64,000 nt of DNA from the NCBI GenBank assembly GCA_905182405.1, contig CAJJBQ010000002.1, positions 1,470,483 to 1,534,482 of the forward strand, read 5' to 3'. Below the pieces are notes generated by a model. That model saw only the letters and a list, made by a program, of their open reading frames with translations, made no database searches and was not told the DNA's origin. A program made the position numbers and the translations under genes. Shown here piece after piece: positions 44,115 through 53,451 of this stretch. This DNA comes from Akkermansiaceae bacterium (lineage in GTDB: Bacteria; Verrucomicrobiota; Verrucomicrobiia; Verrucomicrobiales; Akkermansiaceae). How positions within the stretch are numbered: the first letter of the stretch is position 1; each line of letters opens with the position of its first letter.

Positions 44115-45497
44115 ATGTCCTACGATCTTGTCGTTATCGGTGGTGGCCCTGGCGGATACGTCGCAGCCATCCGCGCTGGCCAACTTGGAAAAAAAGTCGC
44201 CTGTGTCGAAATGGAGCGTGCCGGCGGAACCTGCCTCAACTGGGGTTGCATTCCTACCAAAGCCCTCCTCAAAAATGCTCACCTCTACCATCAGCTAAAG
44301 CACGATGCCGCGACCTTTGGTCTCAGTTTCGACAACCTCCAATACGATTGGACCAAAGTCATTGGGCGTTCACGCAAAGTGTCAGGCAAGCTGGCCGGAG
44401 GCATCGAGTTTCTCTTCAAAAAGAACAAAGTCGACTACGTTAAGGGATTCGGCTCCATCAAGGGATCGAACCAGGTCGAAGTGAAGAAGGCAGACGGCTC
44501 AGCCGAAATTCTCGACACTAAGAACGTCATCATCGCCACCGGAGCGAAATCCCGGCCTCTTCCCGGCCTCGACATCAACGGAACCACCGTCATTTCCTCA
44601 AAAGAGGCTATGATTCTGGCAACGCAGCCCAAGTCGATGGTCATCATCGGAGCAGGCGCTATCGGAGTCGAGTTCGCATACATCTATAATGCCTTCGATA
44701 CCGAGGTCACTCTTATCGAAATGATGCCCAACCTCCTCCCTGTCGAAGACGATGAGATCAGCGAGACCATCACTAAGATTTACAAGAAGGCTGGTATAAA
44801 GTGCCTTACTAACACCAAAGTCACCGCAACCAAGGACAACGGCTCTTCAGTCACCATCACGGTTGAAAACGCCGATGGCACACAGGAGATTACCGCCGAC
44901 ACCTGCCTCGTCGCGATCGGCGTCGCCCCAGTTCTTCCCGGTGGAGAGCAGGCCAAGCTCACCGACCGTGGCTGGATCGAGATCGACGACCGCTATCAGA
45001 CCTCTATCCCGGACGTCTACGCCATCGGCGACATCTCCGGTCCTCCGTGGCTCGCGCATACTGCGAGCTTCGAAGCAATGCAGTGTGTCGAGGGCATGTT
45101 TGTCGAAGGTCACCAGGTCCGCCAGGTCGACGTCTTCCCAGGCTGCACCTACTCGTATCCTGAGGTCGCTTCGGTTGGTAAGACCGAACGCGCACTTAAG
45201 GCAGAGGGAATCGACTACAAGGTCGGTAAGTTCCCCTACCAAGCACTTGGTAAAGCACAGGCTAGCGGCGAGACCGAAGGCTTCGCGAAGCTCCTCTTTG
45301 GTAAAGAGCACGGCGAGGTTCTCGGCGCGCATATCATTGGTGAGAATGCGACCGACCTCATCGCAGAGATGGGGCTCGCAGTAACGATGGAAGCGACTAT
45401 TGATGATATCCACGCGACCATTCACGCGCATCCCACTTTGGCCGAAGCAATTCACGAAGCCACTCTCGATGCGGATGGTCACGCCATTCACTTCTAA
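44115..45497 (+). CDS. lpdA: Dihydrolipoyl dehydrogenase
   Basis: This flavoprotein reoxidises dihydrolipoamide in 2-oxoacid dehydrogenase complexes and the glycine cleavage system. It has LVVIGGGPGGYVAAIRAGQLG (FAD), the redox disulphide GGTCLNWGCIPTKAL, ATGAKSRPLPG, SMVIIGAGAIGVEFA (NAD) and DVYAIGDISG. The C-terminal HAHPTLAEAIHEA contains the catalytic His-Glu pair. 460 aa, full length. No E1 or E2 gene is adjacent, so it probably serves several complexes. A hairpin terminator lies 57 bp after the stop. Confidence 0.94.
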   Translation: MSYDLVVIGGGPGGYVAAIRAGQLGKKVACVEMERAGGTCLNWGCIPTKALLKNAHLYHQLKHDAATFGLSFDNLQYDWTKVIGRSRKVSGKLAGGIEFLFKKNKVDYVKGFGSIKGSNQVEVKKADGSAEILDTKNVIIATGAKSRPLPGLDINGTTVISSKEAMILATQPKSMVIIGAGAIGVEFAYIYNAFDTEVTLIEMMPNLLPVEDDEISETITKIYKKAGIKCLTNTKVTATKDNGSSVTITVENADGTQEITADTCLVAIGVAPVLPGGEQAKLTDRGWIEIDDRYQTSIPDVYAIGDISGPPWLAHTASFEAMQCVEGMFVEGHQVRQVDVFPGCTYSYPEVASVGKTERALKAEGIDYKVGKFPYQALGKAQASGETEGFAKLLFGKEHGEVLGAHIIGENATDLIAEMGLAVTMEATIDDIHATIHAHPTLAEAIHEATLDADGHAIHF

Positions 45498-45553
45498 AAA
45501 TTGACGGTCTCCTCCCGTGGAACTTCCTCGTCATAAAAAATGCGACTATAAGT

Positions 45554-45590
45554 CACCACTCAGCCTACCGGAAGGCTCTGTGGTGGTTTT
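45554..45590 (+). terminator. Terminator hairpin downstream of lpd
   Basis: caccac/gtggtg and agcct/aggct pair around a small internal loop (tc/ct), giving an 11-bp stem, and TTTT follows. Position and orientation fit termination of lpd transcription. Confidence 0.75.
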
Positions 45591-45919
45591 ACGAAAACGT
45601 AAACATGAAGATCAGGGGTCCCATACCCTTTCGGGACCTGCGGGATGCCGCCCCCGAGGGGAAATTAAGTCTTCGCAATGGGTCTAACCGGAAGGCCAGA
45701 AAAATCTCTATAGAGCCGTGACCATTGTCGGGCTGCTTCCTAAATCGTCTACACCAGTGCAATATGATGACGGCCCGAAGTCGGAACTCGATGACGAAAA
45801 TTCCTACGCCTGCCCGAATACCGCGCCCTCCATCGCCTAAGTCCCTCCGGGAGGACTCTATTTTCCTTACCTCCAAAAGGTCCATTTCTTCGCGTGCAAG
45901 AAGTCCTAGAGGAACCTTC
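45591..45919. other. Structured intergenic block, possible dispersed repeat
   Basis: No credible protein gene. The block contains several complementary segments (ggtccc...gggacc, cgggatgccgcccccg, ctccgggagga). It can be read on the minus strand as an Arg-rich frame without recognisable motifs that runs into the sdaA 3' end. The text (SSRRDLGDGGRGIRAG) has the flavour of a repeated intergenic element. Only one copy is in the window, so this remains a suspicion. Confidence 0.3.
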
Positions 45920-47539
45920 TTAAGAACAAGCGCAATCCCCAGATATTGAACATCCTTCAGGAGACTTCCCGGCAAGTCGCAGCGCGATCTTTTCCGCCGT
46001 CGGTGTGATCGAAAGCCCTCCGAGATTGGTGCAGCGTAACTCCCGTGGCATCTGATGGGCCACCTTGTTCATCGACGCCACCACTTCATCGAAGGGGATA
46101 AGATGATCATATCCCGCCAAGGCCATATTGGCACAGGAAAGCGCGTTCGACGCCGCCATGATATTTTTCCCGAGACAAGGAGCTTCCACCCGATTGGCGA
46201 TGGGGTCACAGATCATGCCAAAGCTATTTTGGAGAGCCAAGGACGCGGCCGCCAATTGCTGCTGCGTATTTCCTCCAGCCAGATGGGCAGCGGCAGCGGC
46301 AGCCATTGCAGCCCCCGATCCGCATTCTGCCATACAGCCTCCTTCCTCCGCGGCAAAGGTGGCATCCTTGGCAATAAAGACCCCAATCAGTCCCGCCACG
46401 AAGAGCGCGCGTGATCTTTCCACTTTACTTGACCCCAACGCATCCGCAATCGCCAAGACCGCCCCCGGCATTGCGCCACAGGATCCAGCCGTTGGCGCGG
46501 CCACGATCACCCCCATCGACGACTTCACTTCCATAATAGCCGAAACGTATCGAATCATCCGGTTATTGATATCCGCCGGAATAAGACGTCCCTCTTCTTC
46601 CGCTTTCACCATTAAAGGACTCTGTGCCGGGAGGATACGGTTTTGATAGTGCGTCCCCTTGAGCCCCGACTGAATCGCGGATTCCATGATGGCCGTCAAG
46701 GCCATCATCTTCTCCATCAACTCCTCCTCTGAATTCCCAGAACGAGCCACCTCGTAGGCCAAGGCTGATTCCCAAAGTGGGCCATTTGCGCGTCCCTCAT
46801 CCTCCATTAACTCACCGCATCGGACAAAGGGCACGGTAAGATTTCTTCGGGATAGCACTGGCAGAACAGCCGGAAGAATCCTTGATCTACTTGCTCCGAT
46901 CCTACGCGCCAGCTCTTCTATTACTTCAACCTCAGGCTCACTTCGGAGGTCAAAACGCAAAAGTCCTCCCGAGCTTTCCCGCGGATTCCAAGTGATAAAT
47001 TCCGAGGCGCGCGCGAGGGCCGATTCCGAATAATCTCCCTCGTTGACCTCTCTATCCAACCAAAAAACTGCTGAATGAAGATCACCCGCACCTTCAAAGA
47101 CAATTCCATCAATCGCCTGCAAAGCGATCATTCCACCTCCTGTTGAAATTGCATCCAGCCGGTAAACGTCTCCACTCACACCGTGAAGCTCGAGACGGTA
47201 GAAATTCGGATGAGAGGCCTCATAGGAGACGTAAGTGACCTTAACGACGATCCCCTCCTCCTCCAATGCCTTGGGATGATCCGGAAGCCTTTCATCATCA
47301 GGCTCCCAACCCAGAATCCCACTATAGAGACCCAAATCAGTTCCTTGATCCTTGTGAGTGGTCACGAGCGCACCATTGGGATCATAAAAAACATGCAAAC
47401 TCTTGATGGGCTCACCCACAAGTCCTCGAGCAATCCGTCCGATCCGATTGGCAGCCGCGCTATGCGAGCTGCTTGGACCACGCATCACAGGTCCAAGGAC
47501 ATCATTAAAAATGCTGGGTATTTGCTGCGTCAAAAGCAT
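45920..47539 (-). CDS. sdaA: L-serine ammonia-lyase, single-chain iron-sulphur type
   Basis: The enzyme deaminates L-serine to pyruvate. The beta domain is N-terminal: NDVLGPVMRGPSSSHSAAAN. The alpha domain follows with AIMESAIQSGLKG, APTAGSCGAMPGAVL, EEGGCMAECGSGAAMAAAA and FGMICDPIANRVEAPCLGKN, which supply the cysteines for the 4Fe-4S cluster. Length is 539 aa. ATG 47539 is used, since the longer frame adds an unconserved leader. The domain order is beta then alpha, as in the E. coli-type single-chain enzymes. Confidence 0.9.
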   Translation of the reverse strand: MLLTQQIPSIFNDVLGPVMRGPSSSHSAAANRIGRIARGLVGEPIKSLHVFYDPNGALVTTHKDQGTDLGLYSGILGWEPDDERLPDHPKALEEEGIVVKVTYVSYEASHPNFYRLELHGVSGDVYRLDAISTGGGMIALQAIDGIVFEGAGDLHSAVFWLDREVNEGDYSESALARASEFITWNPRESSGGLLRFDLRSEPEVEVIEELARRIGASRSRILPAVLPVLSRRNLTVPFVRCGELMEDEGRANGPLWESALAYEVARSGNSEEELMEKMMALTAIMESAIQSGLKGTHYQNRILPAQSPLMVKAEEEGRLIPADINNRMIRYVSAIMEVKSSMGVIVAAPTAGSCGAMPGAVLAIADALGSSKVERSRALFVAGLIGVFIAKDATFAAEEGGCMAECGSGAAMAAAAAAHLAGGNTQQQLAAASLALQNSFGMICDPIANRVEAPCLGKNIMAASNALSCANMALAGYDHLIPFDEVVASMNKVAHQMPRELRCTNLGGLSITPTAEKIALRLAGKSPEGCSISGDCACS

Positions 47540-47604
47540 ATATTCTAGATGTAAGATTCTCATCGAAAAGATCGATGTCAACCAAGCATCTCGATGCTCC
47601 GGGC

Positions 47605-48312
47605 CTATCGGCCTTTCATCAAAGTAACCTTTTTCCTAAGCTTGCGGTACTTCCGCGGAAGCTTCCCCATGCGCTTCAGCTTACCTTTCTGCTGCACTTG
47701 CCAAAATCTTCCTTGTTGATGATCGAGACAAGTCAACCAGCCACCACGACAAGCCGCCGTGTCGATACAAATACTGTGTCCCCGGTCCGAGGGAATCCCT
47801 TTCCGCTGAACCGTGTGTCCACAAATTACCAGCTTCCCAGATTGATGAGGCTTGGCATCGCAAAATCGCATCCACGCCATTTCTTCTTCGTCTTGCTCTT
47901 CCGGAGGGGCCTTCGGAGCCAGTCCTCCATGGACAAAAATACAATCATCCGTCTCGTAAAAGGATAAAGCCTTCCGGATAAATTTCCAGTGAGCCGCCGG
48001 AACCTCAGAAAGGCTTCCCCCATAGGAGCCCAAGGTCTCCTCTCCGCCCACCTCCATCCAGTGATCGTTGTGAATCTTGGAGCGCCTGGAATGATCCATG
48101 ATGAGTTCATGATTTCCTTTGAGGCAGATCAATTCCGCATCCCATTTCCAATTCAAGAGGTAGTCGATGACTCCTTTGGACTTGGGACCACGATCGACAT
48201 AGTCACCCAGCATCACGATAATATCCCCCTTCACTGGAGCGACGAATTTCAAAAGCCGTTTGAGCGCTTTGAGACATCCATGGACATCCCCGATTGCGAG
48301 AACCCTTCCCAT
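47605..48312 (-). CDS. Calcineurin-like phosphoesterase (Ser/Thr phosphatase-like)
   Basis: The metallophosphoesterase core is complete: LAIGDVHGCLKAL, MLGDYVDRGPKSKGVIDYL and CLKGNHELIMD carry the metal ligands. VHGGLAPKAP and VICGHTVQRKGIP supply the last histidines. The pattern is that of bacterial PPP-type phosphatases such as PrpA/ApaH relatives; the substrate could be a phosphoprotein or a dinucleotide. ATG 48312 avoids overlap with the neighbour; ATG 48339 would overlap it by 25 bp. Probably co-transcribed with the DUF457 gene upstream. Confidence 0.85.
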   Translation of the reverse strand: MGRVLAIGDVHGCLKALKRLLKFVAPVKGDIIVMLGDYVDRGPKSKGVIDYLLNWKWDAELICLKGNHELIMDHSRRSKIHNDHWMEVGGEETLGSYGGSLSEVPAAHWKFIRKALSFYETDDCIFVHGGLAPKAPPEEQDEEEMAWMRFCDAKPHQSGKLVICGHTVQRKGIPSDRGHSICIDTAACRGGWLTCLDHQQGRFWQVQQKGKLKRMGKLPRKYRKLRKKVTLMKGR

Positions 48313-48314
48313 CT

Positions 48315-49448
48315 TCAAAATGCTTTCATTCTTTCCCATTCTTTACTGTCGCCGAAAATTCTCTGCCCAATAAGCAGCAAACTGCCCGAAACATCGAGAT
48401 CTTTTGGTCGATAGGATGGAGCCTCGAAATTTCCTTCGTCATCGTAGGACAAATGCCACTGAAACATCGGAAGAAGCTTCCGATATTCACGGTCCCGCAT
48501 TTCTCCAAATCTCATATCAATGAAGACCGTCTTTCCCTCAGGTCCCCGACGTGCCACCCAATGCCCCCGGGAGGACCACTTGAGAGCCTCCATCATCTTT
48601 TCCCCTTCGAACGGCTCCACCAATGCATGATTTTTCGAGAAAAAATCATAGCTCGATTCACCACGATCAAAGGGCGACCAAAATTTAACGAAGTATCCCT
48701 CCTCCGTCTCGATCAAGCCCCGCCAAAGGAGAGTATTCAACGGAGTGGGTGCGACCGCTACCACTTTCGCCCCCGGGATATCAGCAGCAACTTGTCTAGA
48801 AATAGAATCCCCCGCCCAAAGCTTCATGATAAAGCTGAAGGCGACATAAAGACAGCTTACACATAAAGCCTTCTTCGCGATGGACGAACGGATCACCGTC
48901 GTCTCCAAGGTGCCCCACAAAAAGCGAACCCAGCCGTCCGGATTGGCATCAAACTTAAGCGCCAACATCCTCAGTTTATAGGATAATACTTTCACACAGC
49001 GCCAAAATATCACCACACACCAAACCAACAAAGGAAGAGTAAAGAGAGGGTCAATGATGAAGAGATTGCTAAACGCAAACCTCTGGTCAGAAAAGGGCTC
49101 AAGCAGCTGAGTCCCGTAACTTGTGAAAATATCGATGAGCACATGCGTGCTCCAGGCTAAAAACACAAACCAGCCCGCTTCCTTCGTCATCACTCCTCGT
49201 TTCCGATGAATGAGCGACAGAGGCTTTGCAAAGAGCAGCGTTGCCAAGGCCATCATAAAAAATGAATGCGATATCCCTCGGTGCCAATGAAGCCGTGCCG
49301 CATCATCAAAGAAGGGCAAGAACAGGATATCCAAGTCCGGGAGGGTGCCAAAGAGAAGACCCCACGCAGATGCCCGCCAGCCAATCTTCTTTCCTAAGAC
49401 GAGCTCTCCAACAACCGCGCCGAGCGCTGCTTGTGTGATGGAATCCAC
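48315..49448 (-). CDS. DUF457 (YdjM-like) membrane-bound metal-dependent hydrolase
   Basis: The N-terminus MDSITQAALGAVVGELVLG starts the family signature; TLPDLDIL, HWHRGISHSFFM and STHVLIDIFTSYGTQLLEPFSD carry the conserved His/Asp residues. Several membrane segments lie between residues ~25 and ~225. A soluble ~150-residue C-terminal domain follows. Relatives include LexA-induced YdjM; the reaction is not established. 377 aa. The phosphoesterase gene follows on the same strand. Confidence 0.82.
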   Translation of the reverse strand: MDSITQAALGAVVGELVLGKKIGWRASAWGLLFGTLPDLDILFLPFFDDAARLHWHRGISHSFFMMALATLLFAKPLSLIHRKRGVMTKEAGWFVFLAWSTHVLIDIFTSYGTQLLEPFSDQRFAFSNLFIIDPLFTLPLLVWCVVIFWRCVKVLSYKLRMLALKFDANPDGWVRFLWGTLETTVIRSSIAKKALCVSCLYVAFSFIMKLWAGDSISRQVAADIPGAKVVAVAPTPLNTLLWRGLIETEEGYFVKFWSPFDRGESSYDFFSKNHALVEPFEGEKMMEALKWSSRGHWVARRGPEGKTVFIDMRFGEMRDREYRKLLPMFQWHLSYDDEGNFEAPSYRPKDLDVSGSLLLIGQRIFGDSKEWERMKAF

Positions 49449-49556
49449 ATACCGAACCTAGAGAGGATCAGCCGATTGCCAACCGCGAATTCCTCGTGAC
49501 TATTGATCTTACCTTCAGCCCACTAAAAGTTTAGGCCTGTTGCTCGTATCTCGCAG

Positions 49557-51464
49557 CTATTCTCCATCCTTTGGAAAAGGCGGAGCGGGCGGAGGAGGAT
49601 CTTCCTCGGAAGTCAGAGCGGGAAAGACGGCGTCCTTCCACAATTGCTTGCCCGTGTTTTCCTTCACCACATTATTTTCATAAGCAGCGAGTTCGCCCCC
49701 TTTTTCGAGAACCACTCCCGCTTCCCCATTCTTGGTCACAGTATTTCCAACGAGCGTTATTTGGCGCGATTCGTCCTGAATGACAATTCCTCCGAGGAGA
49801 TTTCCACTCACCTCACATTTTTCAATGAAGAGCTCTGGAATTCTGGAGAAGAAGAGCCCCACCTCACGGTTTCCTTCACTGCGACATGAGGAGATTGAAA
49901 ATTTTGTGTCAGGAGCGAGAACGACCATCCCGGAGCGTCCGTTTTTGAGAAACTGACACGAGGTGATCTCTCCCGAACCACCTTCCCAGAAATCTACTCC
50001 ATGGTGGAGATTCTCGCGGAGCGAAACATTCTCCAAAGTCGCACGTGAGTTTTCCCCTTTCACCGCAACCCCGTCCCAACCGGACTTACTAATATCGCAC
50101 TGAGCAAGTTGAGCTGAGCCTCCATCGATGACAGCGAGGCCATGCCCACTTGCTCCGGATATCGTCGAGTCCTCAAGCTCCAGAACTCCACTGCTGATCG
50201 CCACCACAGGAAAGCGCTCCTCATCGTTTGCCAGTCCCTTGTGACGCAGCGTTAGGGAAGCGAGGCGGACTTTGGTCCCAGATTGGTTCAGGGTAATCAC
50301 CGATCCTTTTCCTCCCTCAAATTCGAGGATCGTGGACTTCCTGCTCTCCCCCACCAATTCGATACCGGGAGGGATGATAAGAGACTCTTCATAAGTGCCC
50401 TTCGCAATGAGAATTCGGTCGTTCTTACCGGCTGCTTCGATCGCTCCCGCAATCGTTTTAAATTCCTTGGGCACACGGATCACGCGCCCGTAACCCGACA
50501 TCTTTAGATAAAGCTCGCGGACCTCTTTATTAGGATCCAGTCGCATCGCCTCCTTGAGGAACTCAAGAGCCTCTCCGGAATAAACTCCCGTATCGAGCTT
50601 CCGGGCCTTGGCAAGAAATTCGCCAACCGCTTCTTGGTCTTTCTTCATCCGCTCCCGCTCCGTTCCTATGCGTTCCCTCAGCACAGGGATTTCAACGTGC
50701 TCCGAATTAATTTTTACCAATTCAACGAGATTATTATCCGCAAGATCGAGATCGCCTTTCGAAATCGCCTTTCGAAGAGCCTTCACAATGAGAAGACTCC
50801 TTACCTGAAGCAATCCTTCGGAAATGAGACTACGTAGTTCGGCAAGCTTGGGATGATCTGGCTCAAGGTCCTCAACCTGGTCGCAGAAATCACGCGCCTT
50901 AGTAAGGCGACCTGCCTCGAGAGCGGCCTGAGCATTTCCAATCAAAAAGCCGATCTGCTGTCCCTTTTCCTCTTTCTTTCCAAGCAAGATTTTCTCGACG
51001 GCCTCGGCGAGCAATGCATCGTTAACGCCCGCTGCCTTGAGTTCTTCGATACTGCCTTGCGCCTCATCCCAGCGACGATTCTCGATCGCTTGCGAAAGAG
51101 CCTCCTTCTGTTGCACCAGCGATACAACAGGTTTTTCCAAGGTCTCTATACCAACCCATTTCTGGTAACCCACCAAGCCGGCTACCGCAATTGCGAGTAG
51201 CACCACGGCCCAAACCCACATTCCAAAAGGGGGGAGCTGCCTCTCTGGGGTTTCTTTGAGAGTCTTAAGCACCTCCCCAAGAGACACTAAATCTGCTTCA
51301 TACCTCGCTCGCTGCTCAAGATCTTCCGTGGACACGACGAGCATCGCGAGGCGCTCTTCCGCTTCCAGCCACCTGGGCAGGTAGTCAGCCACACGATCAC
51401 GCTTCTTGAGTCCCAGGCATTTCCGCGCCTCGTTTCTCGTCATCGTTTTCGACTGCTCGCTCAT
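49557..51464 (-). CDS. Membrane-anchored protein with tandem helices and a right-handed beta-helix
   Basis: A cytoplasmic N-terminal ~80 residues (EARKCLGLKKRDRV) precedes one membrane segment (~85-105, WVWAVVLLAIAVAGLVG). Residues ~120-320 are helical and TPR-like. A Pro-rich end follows a right-handed parallel beta-helix (~330-600) with repeats of NosD/PbH1 type: DRILIAKGTYEESLIIPPGIELVG, then SGASGHGLAVIDGG, KSGWDGVAVKG, NGRSGMVVL and KNGEAGVVLEKGG. Such helices usually bind or cleave polysaccharide. Because of the N-terminal cytoplasmic part it could link an internal partner to the envelope. ATG 51464 or 51482. Confidence 0.72.
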   Translation of the reverse strand: MSEQSKTMTRNEARKCLGLKKRDRVADYLPRWLEAEERLAMLVVSTEDLEQRARYEADLVSLGEVLKTLKETPERQLPPFGMWVWAVVLLAIAVAGLVGYQKWVGIETLEKPVVSLVQQKEALSQAIENRRWDEAQGSIEELKAAGVNDALLAEAVEKILLGKKEEKGQQIGFLIGNAQAALEAGRLTKARDFCDQVEDLEPDHPKLAELRSLISEGLLQVRSLLIVKALRKAISKGDLDLADNNLVELVKINSEHVEIPVLRERIGTERERMKKDQEAVGEFLAKARKLDTGVYSGEALEFLKEAMRLDPNKEVRELYLKMSGYGRVIRVPKEFKTIAGAIEAAGKNDRILIAKGTYEESLIIPPGIELVGESRKSTILEFEGGKGSVITLNQSGTKVRLASLTLRHKGLANDEERFPVVAISSGVLELEDSTISGASGHGLAVIDGGSAQLAQCDISKSGWDGVAVKGENSRATLENVSLRENLHHGVDFWEGGSGEITSCQFLKNGRSGMVVLAPDTKFSISSCRSEGNREVGLFFSRIPELFIEKCEVSGNLLGGIVIQDESRQITLVGNTVTKNGEAGVVLEKGGELAAYENNVVKENTGKQLWKDAVFPALTSEEDPPPPAPPFPKDGE

Positions 51465-51514
51465 GTCGTGAAGGGTCTGCACTAATGTCTATTTACCACC
51501 AATCTCAAAAAATA

Positions 51515-52279
51515 TTACCAGAGTCCTAACTTTCCGTAATGCAGCGCGTAGACAGCCATCGTCGCATTGGCCACTCCATGCATCACGACACAGGCGAGAA
51601 GACTTCGGGTCCAAACCGCCACCCCGTAGGTGAGGGACCCGTATATAACAGCACCCAGATAGTCTACCGGAGCATGCGCGATCATGAAAGCCAGTGTCAC
51701 CACAATAAAAGAGATCCACGCAGGCTTTCCAAAGCGCACCTTCCAATAATCACCATCCATATCCAAGAGGAAGCGCATCAAGAAGCCCCGCCAGAAAATC
51801 TCTTCCACGAGAGAAACGATCACGACAGCACGAAAAATCCGCATCACCACCGAAAACACCTGCGCCGAAGTGGACTCAAAGACATAGGGATCAAAGCCCT
51901 CTTTCCGAGGAGCCAGCCCGGTCAGTTTCTCGAAGAAACCATCCGGCTTCTCCGTCATTCCCCAGTAATCATAAAGGGTCGTCGGAAGAAGCCAGAAACC
52001 GATTCCCACCAATCCCGCAATCACCCCGATCCAAACCTTTTTCGACCATTTTAGGTCATAGTGTTGCCAAAAGAAGCACAGCGTCACGAGCGTCACCACC
52101 ACCTGAATGGGGTAAAATAATTGCTCCGGCCAATGACGATACCACGGCGCATTGTCATGCTCCCAAAGCATAGCCTCCCCGACAAACTGGCTCAACATCA
52201 GAAAAACCATAAACACCCCAAAAGGCACTACATGAGCCAAAGTTCGGTCTTTCCGCCAAAGTGCGAGTTGCTCTCTCAT
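51515..52279 (-). CDS. CPBP-family intramembrane metalloprotease (exosortase-related CAAX protease-like)
   Basis: About seven membrane segments carry the CPBP/ABI motifs EEIFWRGFLMRFLL (Glu-Glu-xxx-Arg) and FMIAHAPVDYLGAVIYG (His), then CVVMHGVANATM (second His). The N-terminal half resembles the CAAX-protease-related TIGR03008 family that often accompanies exosortase systems, a possible link to the PEP-CTERM proteins of this window. ATG 52279 lies 2 bp after the aminotransferase gene, so it is part of the same operon. Confidence 0.75.
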   Translation of the reverse strand: MREQLALWRKDRTLAHVVPFGVFMVFLMLSQFVGEAMLWEHDNAPWYRHWPEQLFYPIQVVVTLVTLCFFWQHYDLKWSKKVWIGVIAGLVGIGFWLLPTTLYDYWGMTEKPDGFFEKLTGLAPRKEGFDPYVFESTSAQVFSVVMRIFRAVVIVSLVEEIFWRGFLMRFLLDMDGDYWKVRFGKPAWISFIVVTLAFMIAHAPVDYLGAVIYGSLTYGVAVWTRSLLACVVMHGVANATMAVYALHYGKLGLW

Positions 52280-52281
52280 TT

Positions 52282-53451
52282 CTAGGAAAGGGTTCCAATA
52301 AAGCGTTCCAAACGAATCATCGCCTCCTTCAAACCATCCATGCCCGTGGCGTAGCAGCAACGCAAAAAACCTTCCCCACATTCACCAAAGGCCGTTCCCG
52401 GCACCGCCGCGACTTGCTCCGCTTCCAAAAACTGCATCGCAAACTCCTGACTACTCAGACCGAATTTGCTGATGTCCGGGAAAACGTAGAACGCTCCACC
52501 CGGCGAGTGGCAATCGATTCCCATTTCGTTGAGTCGACTCACCAAAAAGTCCCGGCGCTCCCGGTAGGCGCCCTTCATGTGCTGATAAATCTCCTCGCCG
52601 CCCTTGAGCGCCTCAAGAGCAGCCATCTGACTGGTGATCGGCGCACAGAGAATCCCGTATTGATGAATTTTCATCATCGCCTCGATCAAAGCCTCAGGAG
52701 CACAAGCATAGCCCAGACGGAACCCCGTCATCGCGAAAGCCTTGGAGAATCCGTGAAGTAAAATCGTCCGCTCCCGCATCCCAGGAAGGGCCGCAATGCT
52801 CAGATGCTCTCCGCCATCATAACGAAGCTCACTGTAAATTTCATCCGTGAGGACAATAAGATCGTTCTCGATACAAAGCTTGGCGATCCCTTCGAGATCC
52901 TCTCGTGAAGCCACTGCTCCCGTTGGATTCGTCGGAAAGTTAAGCATCACCACTTTCGTTTTCTCGGTGATGGCGGCCGCAAGATCCTCTGGCTTGAGCG
53001 AAAAATTATCCTCTTTTTTCGTCGCAACCGATACCGGCACTCCGTAAGCCAACGCGATACTAGGTGAGTAAGAAACGTAACAAGGTTCGTGAAAAATCAC
53101 TTCATCTCCAGGATTCAGCAAAGCCCGAAGCGCTAGATCAAGAGCCTCGGAAACGCCCACCGTGATGAGAACTTCTTTCGAACCATCATAGCTGATGTGG
53201 AAAAATTTCTCCACATAGATGGCAATCTCACTGCGCAATGACAACAGACCCAAGTTCGAGGTGTAAGTCGTCTCCCCTCTCTCCAGCGAAAGAATGGCGG
53301 CCTCACGCACCCGCCAAGGGGTCACAAAATCTGGCTCGCCTACCCCGAGCGAAATCACATCATCGCGCCCGATCACGAGTTCGAAAAAATCTCGAATTCC
53401 AGAACGCGGGATCGCCTTGAGGTGATCAGCTATTTTATCTTCGATCTTCAT
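52282..53451 (-). CDS. Class I/II PLP-dependent aminotransferase
   Basis: Fold-type I aminotransferase with VGEPDFVTPW, ITVGVSEALDLALRAL, LNFPTNPTGAV, LTDEIYSELRYDG and the PLP lysine in LHGFSKAFAMTGFRLGY; the Arg of the substrate carboxylate site is in FLRCCYA. 389 aa, similar in outline to aspartate or aromatic aminotransferases; specificity cannot be read. It starts one base after the stop of the Lrp/AsnC regulator gene, which suggests that the regulator senses an amino acid handled by this enzyme. Confidence 0.87.
   Translation of the reverse strand: MKIEDKIADHLKAIPRSGIRDFFELVIGRDDVISLGVGEPDFVTPWRVREAAILSLERGETTYTSNLGLLSLRSEIAIYVEKFFHISYDGSKEVLITVGVSEALDLALRALLNPGDEVIFHEPCYVSYSPSIALAYGVPVSVATKKEDNFSLKPEDLAAAITEKTKVVMLNFPTNPTGAVASREDLEGIAKLCIENDLIVLTDEIYSELRYDGGEHLSIAALPGMRERTILLHGFSKAFAMTGFRLGYACAPEALIEAMMKIHQYGILCAPITSQMAALEALKGGEEIYQHMKGAYRERRDFLVSRLNEMGIDCHSPGGAFYVFPDISKFGLSSQEFAMQFLEAEQVAAVPGTAFGECGEGFLRCCYATGMDGLKEAMIRLERFIGTLS

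Noticed and set aside
44847..45491. 214-codon minus-strand frame
   Set aside because: Antisense shadow of lpd.
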